Source of the DNA: Nocardia rhamnosiphila NBRC 108938
GTDB lineage: Bacteria > Actinomycetota > Actinomycetes > Mycobacteriales > Mycobacteriaceae
Length of the DNA: 64,000 bases
Assembly (NCBI RefSeq): GCF_000720425.1
Contig: NZ_JOAJ01000008.1
Span: forward strand, 186,001 to 250,000
Reading direction: 5' to 3'
The notes beneath the pieces are model-generated. The model was not told the DNA's origin, searched no databases, and worked only from the letters and a program-made list of their open reading frames with translations. Shown piece after piece: positions 16,494-25,940 of this stretch. The position numbers were made by a program, and so were the translations under genes. Numbering within the stretch: the stretch's first letter is position 1; the number at the start of each line of letters is the position of its first letter.

Positions 16494-16531
16494 ACGAGCG
16501 CGTCGCGGGGTGTCCGTGCGTTGTCCGTGCG

Positions 16532-17149
16532 TCAGGTGGAGGTGCGGGCCAGTGACAGCACGAGGGCGGTCGCGGTGTCGACGAGGCGGTCCCGCGGTAC
16601 CGGAAGCCGTCCGTCGATCCAGTCCACGTAGAGGGCGACGAGGGCCCCGCCCAGCGCGGTACCGATGATTGTGAGCGTCTCCTCGCTGTCGGGTATCAGC
16701 GCCCCGACCTCCTCGCCCAGCGCCGGCACCATGGTGCGCAGGAAGGCGGGGAGGCGGTCGGCGCTGTGGGCGCGCAGGGCGTCGTCGGTGAGTGGTTCGC
16801 GCAGCAGGACCCGGGCCCGGCGCGGGTCCTCCTCGAAGTAGGCGGCGCAGATCTGCAGTGCCGCACGGATCGTGGTGTGCAGATCCCCGCCGGGGTCGAC
16901 CGTGCTCAACCGGGTGAGCAGTTCGGTTTCCAGGCGGTCGTAGACGGCGACGATCAGGGCCCGGCGGTCGGCGAAACTCTCGTAGAAATAGCGGGGGCTC
17001 AGATTGGCCAGGCGGGTCACCGCCCGCATGGTGACCGCGGCCGAGCCGTCGGTACCGAGCAACTCGAAACCGACGTCCACGAGTTGTTCGCGACGTTCCG
17101 CGGATCTGGCGTCCAGCGTCCGGCCGCGCCACAGCTTGGGTGCGTTCAC
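16532..17149 (-). CDS. TetR-family transcriptional regulator
   Basis: A 205-residue TetR regulator. The HTH spans about residues 17-65 (ERREQLVDVGFELLGTDGSA, then AVTRLANLSPRYFYESFADR as recognition helix), followed by an all-helical ligand domain with no distinctive motif. The start codon is a GTG. It faces the NTF2-like gene at 17271 across about 120 bp that contains overlapping inverted repeats at 17194-17219, which are probable TetR operators. The ligand is unknown. Confidence 0.88.
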   Translation of the reverse strand: MNAPKLWRGRTLDARSAERREQLVDVGFELLGTDGSAAVTMRAVTRLANLSPRYFYESFADRRALIVAVYDRLETELLTRLSTVDPGGDLHTTIRAALQICAAYFEEDPRRARVLLREPLTDDALRAHSADRLPAFLRTMVPALGEEVGALIPDSEETLTIIGTALGGALVALYVDWIDGRLPVPRDRLVDTATALVLSLARTST

Positions 17150-17193
17150 CGACTCATCCTCGCATCGGTCTACCGGGATTGATTGACATCACC

Positions 17194-17219
17194 TGATTCA
17201 ACATGAATCATACGATTCA
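17194..17219. promoter_or_regulatory. Overlapping inverted repeats, probable TetR operator
   Basis: TGATTCA (17194-17200) and TGAATCA (17204-17210) are a perfect 7-bp dyad; the right arm also pairs as TGAATC (17204-17209) with GATTCA (17214-17219). Three half-sites thus sit between the divergent TetR gene and the NTF2-like gene. Confidence 0.6.
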
Positions 17220-17270
17220 AGTTGTAGCTCGACCGCGACCCCGGGTCGCACTCGTCGAAAGGCTCGTGCC

Positions 17271-17999
17271 GTGTTCAGTGACGAACAGTTCCAGCAAGCC
17301 CTGCGCCGTCCCCGCCTCGCCCGGCCGGCCCCCGAATACCTCGACGCCAACCGCGCGGTACCCATCCGGGTGACCCCGGAACCGGAACTGCAGGCCACCA
17401 CCCAGGAGTGGTTCGTCGAATTCGACCGGAAACTGGAGCTCTACAGCAAACTCGGCCAGGACCTGTCCTGGCTCATGGAGTGGGCGAAGAAATACTGGTG
17501 GAGTTTCCTGGTGCGGGATATGAGCATCAACCACGAGCTCTACGCGCCCGACGTCCGCTACACCGACGTCACCACCTTCGGCCGCACCATCGTCGGGATC
17601 GACGAATTCGTGAAATACAATTTCGCCTTCTTCGACGCCATCCCGGATTGGCGTTATGACCCGCTGCCCGGCCAGGTCTACCTCGACGTGACCCCCGAGG
17701 GGCGGGTGCGAGTCGTCATCCGCTACATAGGCAGCGGTCACTGGGACGGACCTCTGCGCCTCTACCCCTACGACAGCAGCGCGCCCGTGCTCTACGGCAA
17801 CGGCCGCTTCATCCAATGTCCCGCGGTCGACCGCTACCACTTCAACGCCGAAGGGCTGATGGAGGAGGGCGAAACCCTCTACGACGCCTTCGATGTCACC
17901 CAGCGCGGCGGAATCCTCCCGCGCGACGACAGCTGGCAGTTCAAGGCGCTCATGTCGGCGTCCAAGATCCCGGCGCTACTGCAGCGCCTGAAGCTCTAG
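17271..17999 (+). CDS. NTF2-like (SnoaL-type) protein of unknown function
   Basis: A 242-residue soluble protein whose centre (about residues 65-200) looks like the cone-shaped NTF2/SnoaL fold: an early helix (WLMEWAKKYWWSFLVRD), then NHELYAPDVRYTDVTTFGRTIVGIDEF and later DRYHFNAEGLMEEGETLYD. The aromatic-rich pocket could bind a hydrophobic substrate, perhaps a steroid or polyketide, but catalytic residues cannot be assigned. It starts with GTG after GAAAGG. It is divergent from the TetR gene and likely controlled by it. Its stop codon lies only a few bases from the point where the opposing truncated ATPase loses its family sequence. Confidence 0.75.
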   Translation: MFSDEQFQQALRRPRLARPAPEYLDANRAVPIRVTPEPELQATTQEWFVEFDRKLELYSKLGQDLSWLMEWAKKYWWSFLVRDMSINHELYAPDVRYTDVTTFGRTIVGIDEFVKYNFAFFDAIPDWRYDPLPGQVYLDVTPEGRVRVVIRYIGSGHWDGPLRLYPYDSSAPVLYGNGRFIQCPAVDRYHFNAEGLMEEGETLYDAFDVTQRGGILPRDDSWQFKALMSASKIPALLQRLKL

Positions 18000-18338
18000 C
18001 CGAGCGGAGCCGGTGAGCAAGAAACGGCCCGGGCGTGGATCACGGTCCACCCGATGTTTGATGGCGAGCCAGAGTTCGGGGACCCGCTGCACCTCGTCGA
18101 TGAGCATGAGGCCTGGGGCGTCCAGGAACGCAACCGGGTCTTGCTGGGCCGACGCTCGGGTTCGGGGGTCGTCGAGATACCGTTTCACGACCTGGGGGTA
18201 GTCGGCGGCGCAATGCTCGGCCAGGGTGCTCTTCCCGGTCTGCCTGGCTCCGTTGACGATTACTACCCGCGTGTCGCGCAGAGCCTCCTCGACCAGTTCC
18301 GCAGCCCGCCGGGGCAGGTAATCCACTCCTTGGCGCAT
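17976..18338 (-). pseudogene. 3'-truncated AAA-type ATPase (AAA_14/DUF4143 family)
   Basis: Only the first ~110 residues of a protein normally about 400 long remain. The fragment starts MRQGVDYLPRRAAELVEE and keeps Walker A (GARQTGKST), an Arg-rich strand (VKRYLDDP) and Walker B (LMLIDEVQRVPELW), then FLLTGSAR. After that the family sequence stops: the last codons are simply the antisense of the 3' end of the gene at 17271-17999, and a stop follows. The sensor region and the whole C-terminal DUF4143 domain are gone. Members are often found as isolated mobile or toxin-antitoxin-like genes; this copy should be inactive. Three 23-bp repeats lie just upstream. Confidence 0.75.
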
Positions 18339-18357
18339 GAACCGATGCCATCTGCGG

Positions 18358-18426
18358 TTGTGGATCTGCCGAACCAATTCTTGTGGATCTGCCGGTATGG
18401 GGGTTGTGGATCTGCCGGTTCAGCGG
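18358..18426. repeat. Three tandem 23-bp repeats (TTGTGGATCTGCCG-N9)
   Basis: Identical 14-mers TTGTGGATCTGCCG start at 18358, 18381 and 18404, exactly 23 bp apart, separated by nine variable bases. They lie 20 bp upstream of the truncated ATPase start on its minus-strand side. Three copies with 9-bp gaps are too short and too few for a CRISPR array. Confidence 0.75.
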
Positions 18427-18521
18427 CCCCTGGACGAACGGCTGGGGCCGGGGGTTGCCGTCGTAGCAGCGTGCGAGTGCGCATCCGGTGGCGGACCCCA
18501 TCCGCCACCGGACGCAAGCGA

Positions 18522-19544
18522 TCAGACCCGGGACCCGAACCGTTCCAGGACGGCGCTGGCCTCCTGGGTGGCGGTGCCCTCGGCGGCGAGATGTGCCATG
18601 GCTTCCGGGATGGGGCGGCCGTGGTGGGCCATGGCCTGGGCGTACAACCGGCCCGCGCGGTAGGAGGAGCGCACCAGCGGTCCGGCCATCACTCCGGCGA
18701 AACCGATCTCCTCGGCGACCTTCGAATGCTCCACGAACTCCTCGGGTTTCACCCAGCGGTCCACCGGGTGGTGGCGCGGCGAGGGGCGCAGGTACTGGGT
18801 GATGGTGAGGATGTCGCAGCCCGCCTCGTGCAGGTCGCGCATGGCCTGGGTGACCTCGTCGGGGGTTTCGCCCATACCGAGGATCAGATTGGACTTGGTG
18901 ACCAGGCCGTCGGCGCGGGCCGCGGTGAGCACCTCGAGGGACCGTTCGTAGCGGAAGGCGGGGCGGATCCGCTTGAACACCCGGGGCACGGTCTCCAGGT
19001 TGTGCGCGAGGACCTCGGGGCGGGAGGAGAAAACCTCGGCGAGCTGATCCGGTTTCGCGTTGAAATCGGGGATGAGCAGTTCGACGCCGGTGGCCGGGTT
19101 GAGTTTCTTGATGGCCCGTACGGTTTCGGCGTAGAGCCAGGCGCCGCCGTCCTCGAGGTCGTCGCGGGCGACGCCGGTGATGGTGGAGTAGCGCAGGCCC
19201 ATGGCCTGGACACTCTCGGCGACCCGGCGGGGTTCGTCACGGTCCAGCGGCGAAGGCTTGCCGGTGTCGATCTGGCAGAAGTCGCAACGCCGGGTGCACT
19301 GTTCGCCGCCGATGAGGAAGGTGGCCTCGCGGTCCTCCCAGCATTCGAAGATATTGGGGCAGCCCGCTTCCTCGCAGACCGTGTGCAGGCCCTCGCGTTT
19401 CACCAGTCCCTTGAGCTCGGTGTATTCCGGGCCCATGGTGGCGCGGGTGCGGATCCAGCCGGGTTTGCGCTCGATCGGGGTCTCGGCGTTGCGGGCCTCG
19501 ATGCGCAGCAGTTTGCGGCCGGCGGGGGCTTGGGCGGAGGTCAT
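18522..19544 (-). CDS. lipA: Lipoyl synthase
   Basis: A 340-residue radical-SAM enzyme that inserts two sulphurs into octanoyl groups on lipoyl domains. The auxiliary cluster cysteines are Cys57, Cys62 and Cys68 ([12 protein letters not shown]); the radical-SAM triad is Cys83, Cys87, Cys90 (CTRRCDFC). Length and the C-terminal [10 protein letters not shown] motif, with the conserved serine that serves as cluster ligand, are normal. Its ATG overlaps the lipB stop (ATGA), making it the last gene of the operon sucB-epimerase-GNAT-lipB-lipA. This places both steps of lipoate assembly beside a lipoylated substrate. Confidence 0.97.
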   Translation of the reverse strand: MTSAQAPAGRKLLRIEARNAETPIERKPGWIRTRATMGPEYTELKGLVKREGLHTVCEEAGCPNIFECWEDREATFLIGGEQCTRRCDFCQIDTGKPSPLDRDEPRRVAESVQAMGLRYSTITGVARDDLEDGGAWLYAETVRAIKKLNPATGVELLIPDFNAKPDQLAEVFSSRPEVLAHNLETVPRVFKRIRPAFRYERSLEVLTAARADGLVTKSNLILGMGETPDEVTQAMRDLHEAGCDILTITQYLRPSPRHHPVDRWVKPEEFVEHSKVAEEIGFAGVMAGPLVRSSYRAGRLYAQAMAHHGRPIPEAMAHLAAEGTATQEASAVLERFGSRV

Positions 19545-20320
19545 GCGGTGGCACCTTTCGGATCGCGTGCCGCGGTGGCGGCGGCGGGGTCCGCGACGGC
19601 CGGGGTGGCGGCCCGCGGGATATCGTGCTCGGTGACCGGGATCTCACCGTCGAGTGCGGCCGGAATGATCTCGGCGATACGCGGTGTGATGTCGGCGACG
19701 GTGACCTCGCGGCCGAGTTCCTGGCTCAGGCTGGTCGAGCCGACATCGCGGATCCCGCAGGCGATGATGGCGCCGAACGCGCCGAGATCGGCATTGCAGT
19801 TCAGCGAGATGCCGTGCAGGGTGACCCCGCGCTGCACCCGGATCCCGATCGAGGCGATCTTGCGCTCGGGCAGCAACCCGGACGCGGGCAGCCAGACACC
19901 GGAGCGTCCGGGGACCCGTCCGCATTCGATGCCGAGATCGGTGACGGTCCGGATGAGAGCCTGTTCGAGACGCCGGACGTAGTCGACCACATCGATCGGT
20001 TCGGCGAGCCGGATGATGGGGTAGCCGACCAGCTGTCCCGGACCGTGCCAGGTGATCTTGCCGCCCCGGTCCACATCGATCACGGGACTGCCGTCGGTGG
20101 GCCGATCGGCCTCCTCGGTACGGCGGCCCGCGGTGTAGACGGAGGGGTGTTCGAGCAGGAGCAAGGTGTCGGTACCGGCGCCGTCCGCCCGGAGGGCGGC
20201 GAGTTCACGCTGCAGATCCCACGCCTGCCGATAGTCGATGAGACCCAGTTCACGCACGTCGACGGGGGTGCTGTCGTAGCGAGCCGACCGGGTTGCGGTG
20301 CGGGTGTTGTTCACCTTCAT
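19541..20320 (-). CDS. lipB: Lipoyl(octanoyl) transferase
   Basis: A 259-residue cytoplasmic enzyme that moves octanoate from acyl carrier protein to lysines of lipoyl domains. Family signatures are [31 protein letters not shown], and the active-site pair: Lys in ERKIASIGI and Cys in IIACGI. The C-terminal extension is Ala/Pro-rich and somewhat longer than in E. coli LipB. Start and stop both overlap neighbours by four bases (GNAT upstream, lipA downstream), indicating translational coupling. Confidence 0.96.
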   Translation of the reverse strand: MKVNNTRTATRSARYDSTPVDVRELGLIDYRQAWDLQRELAALRADGAGTDTLLLLEHPSVYTAGRRTEEADRPTDGSPVIDVDRGGKITWHGPGQLVGYPIIRLAEPIDVVDYVRRLEQALIRTVTDLGIECGRVPGRSGVWLPASGLLPERKIASIGIRVQRGVTLHGISLNCNADLGAFGAIIACGIRDVGSTSLSQELGREVTVADITPRIAEIIPAALDGEIPVTEHDIPRAATPAVADPAAATAARDPKGATA

Positions 20321-20841
20321 GACGTTACGCTCATCTCCAGGGTGAGCTGCATCAGCGTCAGATCCATCCAGCGGCCGAACTTGCGGCCCACCTCCGGAAG
20401 TACGCCCACCGTACGGAAACCGAATCGTTCGTGCAGGGCGATCGAACCGGTATTGCTCGATTCGATGGCCGCGACCATGGCGTGGATATCACCGGCCTGC
20501 TCGGCGCGGGCGATCAGCTCGGCCAGCAGGGTGGCGCCGATACCGCGTCGCTGGAACCGATCGGCGATATAGACCGAATTCTCCACGGTGTGGCGATAGC
20601 CGGATTTGGGCCGCCACGGCCCGTAACTGGCGTATCCGGCGAGTTCGCCGCCGACCTCGGCGACCAGTACGGGACGGCCGTGCTCGGTGCGGTTGCGGAA
20701 CCAGGCGATGCGCTCGTCGAGTGCCACGGGTTCGTCGTCCCAGATGGCCGTGGTTTCGGCGATGGCGCGGTTGTGGATCTCCAGGATCGCGGGAAGATCC
20801 TCGGTCCGCGCCTCCCGGACCGAGGTGACGCCGGCGGTCAC
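20317..20841 (-). CDS. GNAT-family N-acetyltransferase
   Basis: A 174-residue acetyltransferase of the phosphinothricin-acetyltransferase-like (Pat/YncA) group. It shows [20 protein letters not shown] near the N terminus, [23 protein letters not shown] (acetyl-CoA loop RxxGxG) and [21 protein letters not shown] near the end. Such enzymes acetylate amines such as methionine sulphoximine, phosphinothricin or protein N termini; the substrate here is unknown. It overlaps both the epimerase upstream and lipB downstream by four bases, an unexpected place for a Pat-like enzyme, and could have a housekeeping role linked to the operon (inference). Confidence 0.9.
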   Translation of the reverse strand: MTAGVTSVREARTEDLPAILEIHNRAIAETTAIWDDEPVALDERIAWFRNRTEHGRPVLVAEVGGELAGYASYGPWRPKSGYRHTVENSVYIADRFQRRGIGATLLAELIARAEQAGDIHAMVAAIESSNTGSIALHERFGFRTVGVLPEVGRKFGRWMDLTLMQLTLEMSVTS

Positions 20842-21728
20842 CGGCCCACCGCGGCGGCCAGCGCCGCGCCGACGGTGGCGTGGCGGAACTCGTAACCGGT
20901 TTCCTCGAGCACCCGCGGCAGGGCCCGCGGACTGTGCAGGATCGCTTCCTCGGCGAACTCGCCGATCACCAGGCGCAGCGCGATACCCGGGACGAACAGC
21001 GGTGTCGGCCGATTCAGGGCCTTACCGAGCGCGCGGGTGAAGGCGGCATTGGTGACCGGGGCGGGACCCACGACATTGAGCGGACCCCGTACCGCTTCGC
21101 TGGTGAGCGCATGCCGGATCGCGCCGATCTCGTCGTCGAGCGAGATCCACGGCTGATACTGGCGTCCGCTGCCCAGCCGGCCGCCCAGACCCAGCAGGAA
21201 CAGTGTGCGCAGTTGGGGCAGCATGCCACCGGCGCCGGTGAGTACGACGCCGCTGCGCAGCAGGACCGTGCGGGCCCCGGCCTCGGTGGCGGCGTGGGTC
21301 GCGGCTTCCCAGTCGTGACACAGCGTGGGCAGGAAACCGGTTCCCGGGGGGCCGCTCTCGTCCACCGCGCGCACACCGGTGTCCCCGTAGTAGTGGACTC
21401 CGCTGGCATTGACCAGCGTCGGGACACCGGCCCGGGCCACCGCCGTCGCGAGGACATCGGTCGGGGTGATCCGGCTGTCGCGGAGCAGTTGTTTGTACGC
21501 GCCGGTCCAGCGTTTGTCGCCGATACCGGCCCCGCACAGGTTCACCACCGCGTCGACGCCGTCCAGGATCCCCGGGTCGAGTTCCCCCTGGGCGGGATCC
21601 CAGCGACGCTCGTCGGGCGCGGCGGCCGGTCGCCGGACCAGCCGGATCACCTGCTCCCCGTCGCGGCGCAACGCCGCGACGAGCGCGGTTCCGATCAGTC
21701 CGGACGAACCGGCCACCACAACCGACAT
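20838..21728 (-). CDS. TIGR01777-family epimerase (SDR_a11-like)
   Basis: A 296-residue extended short-chain dehydrogenase-like protein. The N terminus VVAGSSGLIGTALVAALRRDG is the Rossmann loop, and the family-specific pieces VDAVVNLCGAGI, VNASGVHYYGD and the C-terminal DUF1731-like stretch are present. The expected catalytic pattern is partly replaced, as in the whole family, whose substrate is unknown. It begins 12 bp after the sucB stop and overlaps the GNAT gene by 4 bp. A homologue occupies the same place in mycobacteria (Rv2216, from memory). Confidence 0.9.
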   Translation of the reverse strand: MSVVVAGSSGLIGTALVAALRRDGEQVIRLVRRPAAAPDERRWDPAQGELDPGILDGVDAVVNLCGAGIGDKRWTGAYKQLLRDSRITPTDVLATAVARAGVPTLVNASGVHYYGDTGVRAVDESGPPGTGFLPTLCHDWEAATHAATEAGARTVLLRSGVVLTGAGGMLPQLRTLFLLGLGGRLGSGRQYQPWISLDDEIGAIRHALTSEAVRGPLNVVGPAPVTNAAFTRALGKALNRPTPLFVPGIALRLVIGEFAEEAILHSPRALPRVLEETGYEFRHATVGAALAAAVGR

Positions 21729-21740
21729 CGTCGTCGCCCC

Positions 21741-23501
21741 TTACAGGCCGAGATCGGCCTCGAACGCCGCCTCTTCCAGGCGGTGCCGGATGGTCGTGAG
21801 GAACCGGCCGGCATCCGCACCGTCGACGAGGCGGTGATCGTAGGTCAGCGGCAGGTAGCACATCGAGCGGACGCCGATGAACTCGCTACCGGACTCGTCG
21901 GTGACCACGGTCGGGCGCTTCACGATGGCACCCGTACCCAGCATCGCCGCCTGCGGCGGGACCAGGATCGGGGTATCGAACAGGGCGCCCTGGCTGCCGA
22001 TATTGGTGATGGTGAAGGTGCCACCGGACAGTTCGTCCGGCTTCAGGCCGCCGGTGCGGGCCCGGTTGGCGATATCGGCGATGGCGCGGGCCAGGCCGGC
22101 CAGCGACAGGTCGCTGGCGTTGTGGATCACCGGGGAGAGCAGACCCTGTTCGGTGTCGACCGCGATACCCAGGTGCACCGACGCGTGGTAGGTGATCTCC
22201 TTGCTGTTCGCGTCGTAGCTGGCATTGACGTTCGGGTGCACTCCGAGCGCTTCCACCACGGCCTTGGCGAAGAACGGCAGGAAGGTCAGGTTCACGCCCT
22301 CGCGCTTGGCGAAATCGGCCTTGGCCTGCTTGCGCAATGCGGCGATCTTGGTGACATCGGCCTCGTGTACCTGGGTGAGCTGCGCGGTGGTCTGCAGCGA
22401 CTCCAGGGTCTTGGTCGCGGTGATCTGCCGGATCCGGTTGGCCTTCTTGGTGGTTCCACGCAGGGCCGCCAGCGCGGGGCTGGGGGCGGTGGCCGCCTTG
22501 GCCGGTGCCGCGGCGGGAGCGGCGGCCGCCGGAGCCGCGGCGGCCGGAGCCTTCTTGGACTCGGCGGCGGCGAGCACGTCCTGCTTGCGGATCCGGCCGC
22601 CGACACCCGAACCGGTGACCGACGCCAAATCGACGCCGTTCTCCTCGGCCAGTTTGCGGACCAGCGGGGTGACGTACGGGGTGGCGCCGTTGGCGGAGGC
22701 AGCCGGCGCGGGCGCCTGGGCGGCGGGGGCCGGAGCAGCGGCAGCGGGTGCCGGAGCGGGGACAGGCGCCGGTGCCGGTTCAGGGGCCGGAGCGGGGGCC
22801 GGAGCCGGAGCGGGCGCGGGAGCCGGTTCGGGCTCGGGGGTCGGGGCAGGTGCCGGTGCGGGGGCCGAACCGGTCGCGGGAGCGCCGGAGCCGATCACAC
22901 CGAGCTGACCGCCGACCTCGACCACGTCGTCTTCCTGCGCGGTGATCTCCAGCAGGGTGCCCGCGACAGGGGACGGGATCTCGGTGTCGACCTTGTCGGT
23001 GGAAACCTCGAGCAGCGGCTCGTCGACCGCGACCTCGTCGCCGATCGCCTTGAGCCACCGGGTCACGGTGCCCTCGGTGACCGATTCGCCGAGTTCCGGC
23101 ATCTTCACCGAGGTACCGGAGGCCGCGGAGTCGGCGGCGGGAGCCTGGCTCGGGGCGGGTGCCGGTTCCGGTTCGGTGGGGGCCTGCTGGGTCTGCTCGG
23201 CGGGAGCGGATGCGGGTTCGGCGGCGGCCGGTTCGGGAGCCGGGGCGGGCTCGGCGGCCTCGCCGGCGTCACCGATGACACCCAGTTCGCCACCCACCTC
23301 GACGACGTCGTCCTCATTGGCGACGATCTTCGTCAACACACCCGCCGCGGGGGACGGGATCTCGGTGTCGACCTTGTCGGTGGAGACCTCGAGCAGCGGC
23401 TCGTCGACCTCGACCGTGTCTCCTTCCTGCTTCAGCCACCGTGTCACCGTTCCCTCGGTGACGCTCTCACCAAGAGCGGGCATCTGGACGGAGAAGGCCA
23501 T
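21741..23501 (-). CDS. sucB: Dihydrolipoamide acyltransferase E2 with two lipoyl domains
   Basis: A 586-residue E2 component used by the pyruvate dehydrogenase complex (and by the 2-oxoglutarate complex as annotated historically); in mycobacteria the homologue DlaT/SucB also supplies electrons to AhpD. Domains in order: lipoyl domain 1 (about 1-78, Lys43 in [11 protein letters not shown]), an Ala/Pro/Glu linker, lipoyl domain 2 (about 130-210, same Lys motif), a long Ala/Pro linker, a peripheral-subunit-binding domain ([15 protein letters not shown] to [10 protein letters not shown]) and the catalytic domain ending with [13 protein letters not shown], which carries the active-site His. First gene of a five-gene operon ending in lipB-lipA. 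Both lipoyl lysines are intact. Confidence 0.95.
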   Translation of the reverse strand: MAFSVQMPALGESVTEGTVTRWLKQEGDTVEVDEPLLEVSTDKVDTEIPSPAAGVLTKIVANEDDVVEVGGELGVIGDAGEAAEPAPAPEPAAAEPASAPAEQTQQAPTEPEPAPAPSQAPAADSAASGTSVKMPELGESVTEGTVTRWLKAIGDEVAVDEPLLEVSTDKVDTEIPSPVAGTLLEITAQEDDVVEVGGQLGVIGSGAPATGSAPAPAPAPTPEPEPAPAPAPAPAPAPAPEPAPAPVPAPAPAAAAPAPAAQAPAPAASANGATPYVTPLVRKLAEENGVDLASVTGSGVGGRIRKQDVLAAAESKKAPAAAAPAAAAPAAAPAKAATAPSPALAALRGTTKKANRIRQITATKTLESLQTTAQLTQVHEADVTKIAALRKQAKADFAKREGVNLTFLPFFAKAVVEALGVHPNVNASYDANSKEITYHASVHLGIAVDTEQGLLSPVIHNASDLSLAGLARAIADIANRARTGGLKPDELSGGTFTITNIGSQGALFDTPILVPPQAAMLGTGAIVKRPTVVTDESGSEFIGVRSMCYLPLTYDHRLVDGADAGRFLTTIRHRLEEAAFEADLGL

Positions 23502-23756
23502 GTCCGTTGACTCCTCTAACTGCTCGACGGGTCTACAACAGTTCGTTCCGGTGGATCCTGCCGCGGGTCGCGGCGGTGTTCCAGCCGGCGTTCATTCTGC
23601 GCGGCGCCGGAGATCCGTGTGGTTGTTGTTCCGTCCACCATCCTTGCATTCGCCGCGCGACGCGTTTACCGGAGGGCATCCAATTTTGGTAGCTGGCACC
23701 ATGGAATCACCGCCGGATGCGGCGGGATTCGGGTGGTCAACAGGAGGTCGGCGGCA

Positions 23757-24110
23757 ATGGGTTTGCTGGACCGTTTCCGTCGTGTCACGGCCGGGCGCAG
23801 CGGAGTTTCCGGAGGTCGAGGCGCGGAGACCCGCTATCTGCGCGAGTGGGTGCGCGCACACACCGGGGTCGAGGGCTTCGTCGAACCGAAGACCACTGTG
23901 ACGGATGTCACGGTGGTGCTGGTTGCCGCAGATGGTGAATGGACCCGGCGGGTCGTCGGCGAAGGCGGCGCCCGCCGCCTCGCGCGGGATCTGTCGATCC
24001 CGGTGTACGACGTGGAGCGCACCGGGTATCCGCAGCGTATGCGCGATTACGACGCGCGCAGGCGGATCGAGCGCCGACGTGCGGCCGAGCGCGAACTCGG
24101 CGAGCTGTGA
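23757..24110 (+). CDS. Hypothetical conserved actinobacterial protein
   Basis: A 117-residue protein not recognised. It begins MGLLDRFRRV, an amphipathic and basic start, then a compact alpha/beta part (VRAHTGVEGFVEPKTTVTDV, VVLVAADGEWTRRVVG) and ends in a highly basic helix (DARRRIERRRAAERELGEL). AGGAGG is placed nine bases before the ATG; the longer upstream frame has no such site. It reads divergently from sucB and converges on pepA. The basic C-terminal helix suggests contact with nucleic acid or ribosome, but that is only a guess. Confidence 0.7.
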   Translation: MGLLDRFRRVTAGRSGVSGGRGAETRYLREWVRAHTGVEGFVEPKTTVTDVTVVLVAADGEWTRRVVGEGGARRLARDLSIPVYDVERTGYPQRMRDYDARRRIERRRAAERELGEL

Positions 24111-24419
24111 ACGCCTGCCGGGCAGGAACCCGGCGGGCGTGCCACCGCACCGGCCCGCGTGGCCGGAGCCGTCCGGGGCACGCGCGTCCTGCCGGATCTC
24201 GCGGCCGGTTCGGCTGCCGGCGGGATCGGCGGTAACCGGCGCGAACAGGCCGGCGAGCCCGGCACCCGGGCGCCTGGCGGGCAGGCGGTCGCGGATGTCG
24301 CCACCGCCTGCCCGCCGGCGGAAACACCCGGGCCGCGCCGCCGCAATTCGGCAGCGCGACCCCTGCCCCCGTTCCGGTTGCTGGGGCGACCGGACGGCCG
24401 CCCGGCAAACCGCGGGCCG
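24111..24419. other. Convergent intergenic region with strong hairpin
   Basis: About 310 bp between the stops of two convergent genes. Apart from the 14-bp-stem hairpin at 24276-24316 and several short GC-rich repeats, nothing coding is seen. Confidence 0.5.
24276..24316. terminator. Bidirectional hairpin terminator candidate
   Basis: GGCGGGCAGGCGGT (24276-24289) pairs perfectly with ACCGCCTGCCCGCC (24303-24316) around a 13-base loop, between the convergent genes ending at 24110 and 24420. No T-tract is present. Confidence 0.5.
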
Positions 24420-25931
24420 CTATTCGGCGGCGATATCCTCGAGCACGGCGATGAGGGTGCGGACCGGGACGCCGGTGCCGCCCTTGCCGATGTAGCCGAA
24501 GGGCCCACCGGTGTTGTAGGCCGGGCCCGCGATATCGATATGGGCCCATTCCACGCCCTCGGGCACGAACTCCTTCAGATACGTGCCCGCGACGAGCATG
24601 CCGCCCCACCGATGCGATGTCGCGTTGACCATATCGGCGACCTTGGAGTCCAGATCGGCACGCAACTCCTCGGGCAGCGGCATCGGCCAGCCGTGTTCAC
24701 CCACACCCTGCGAGATCCGGGCCACCCGGTCGCGGAATTCGTCGGTACCCATCACACCCGGGGTGCGGGTGCCCAGCGCCACCATCTGGGCGCCGGTGAG
24801 AGTGGCGACATCGATGAGGTAGTCCGGGTCGTCCTCACCGGCGCGGACCATGGCGTCGGCCAGGATGAGCCGGCCCTCGGCGTCGGTATTGGTGACCTCG
24901 ATGGTGGTGCCGCCGTACTGGGTGAGCACGTCGCCGGGGCGCTGGGCGGTGCTCGACGGCATGTTCTCCGCCATCGGGACGGTCGCGATCACGGTGACCG
25001 GCAGGCTCAGCCGCGCGGCGAGCAGGGTCGTCGCCACGACCGCGGCCGCGCCGGCCATATCCGAGGTCATGTTCTCCATGTTCGCGGCCGGTTTGATGGA
25101 GATACCGCCGGTGTCGAAGGTGATGCCCTTACCGACCAGCGCGACTTTCTTGTCGCCGCCCCGATAGGTGAGCCGGACCAGGCGCGGCGGACGCGACGAA
25201 CCCTTACCCACCCCGAGCACTCCGCCGAAACCGCCGTCTTCCAAGGCTTTCTCATCGAGTACCTCGACCTCGAGGCCGGCGCCCTCGGCCAGCAAAGCGC
25301 TACGGCGGGCGAATTCGGCCGGGTACAGATGGCTCGGCGGGGTGTTGACGAAATCGCGGGCGGTGGCCACGGCCTCGGAGGTGAGCTGGGCGCGCAGCAG
25401 CGCGTCGCCGCCGAATTCGGGTTCCGGGACGAGCAGTTCGACGCGGGCCGGCGGCGCGGCTTGCGGCTTCGGCGCGGATTTCGGGGAGCGGAACGGGGTG
25501 AACGAGTAGGCGCCGAGGTAGAAACCCTCCACGGCGGCGCCGATATCCAGGCCGGACAGGGTGGTGACCGCGCGCGCGACCCCGGTCAGGGAGCGGGCGG
25601 CCACCCCGGCGCTGCGGCGGATCTGCTCGGCGTCGATATCCGCGGCGCCGCCGAGCCCGACGGCCAGCACACTGGCGACGTCGTCCAGGCCGGTGGGGGC
25701 GGGAATCCGGACCAGCTGTTCGGCTTTGCCCGTGGCGCCGACCGCGGTGAGCTGGTCGAGCAGCCGGGTGCGTACATCGGTGTCGAGCACATCGCCGAAG
25801 AGGTCCTCGGGGACGAGGACGGGACCGTCATCTGTGGTGGCCAGGCCGACGACGAGGACGTCGGTGCCGGGTTCGATGGTCTGGGTACGTGCCAATTCCG
25901 GTCCGAGCGGACGATCTGCGACTGCGGTCAT
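24420..25931 (-). CDS. pepA: Leucyl aminopeptidase (M17)
   Basis: A 503-residue cytosolic dimetal aminopeptidase that removes N-terminal Leu and other residues from peptides. The C-terminal catalytic domain (about 190-500) contains the metal/catalytic segments [13 protein letters not shown] (Lys and Asp ligands) and [14 protein letters not shown] (the M17 signature with Asp-x-Glu ligands and the catalytic Arg). The N-terminal macro-like domain is normal in length. It is followed by the hairpin at 24276-24316. The upstream neighbour is a TetR gene on the same strand, nine bases away. Confidence 0.95.
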   Translation of the reverse strand: MTAVADRPLGPELARTQTIEPGTDVLVVGLATTDDGPVLVPEDLFGDVLDTDVRTRLLDQLTAVGATGKAEQLVRIPAPTGLDDVASVLAVGLGGAADIDAEQIRRSAGVAARSLTGVARAVTTLSGLDIGAAVEGFYLGAYSFTPFRSPKSAPKPQAAPPARVELLVPEPEFGGDALLRAQLTSEAVATARDFVNTPPSHLYPAEFARRSALLAEGAGLEVEVLDEKALEDGGFGGVLGVGKGSSRPPRLVRLTYRGGDKKVALVGKGITFDTGGISIKPAANMENMTSDMAGAAAVVATTLLAARLSLPVTVIATVPMAENMPSSTAQRPGDVLTQYGGTTIEVTNTDAEGRLILADAMVRAGEDDPDYLIDVATLTGAQMVALGTRTPGVMGTDEFRDRVARISQGVGEHGWPMPLPEELRADLDSKVADMVNATSHRWGGMLVAGTYLKEFVPEGVEWAHIDIAGPAYNTGGPFGYIGKGGTGVPVRTLIAVLEDIAAE

Positions 25932-25940
25932 GGCCCCAGG

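Noticed and set aside
18358..18426. CRISPR array
   Set aside because: Only three 14-bp repeats with 9-bp gaps; spacers are far too short and no cas gene is near.
22680..22870. Low-complexity GCC/GGA-rich tract as a DNA repeat element
   Set aside because: It encodes the Ala/Pro linker between the second lipoyl and binding domains of SucB, which is normal for E2 proteins.
20880..23510. Very long plus-strand frame (876 codons) opposite the epimerase and sucB
   Set aside because: It is the antisense of clear conserved genes; its composition (runs of Gly/Arg) is what codon bias of high-GC genes produces on the other strand.
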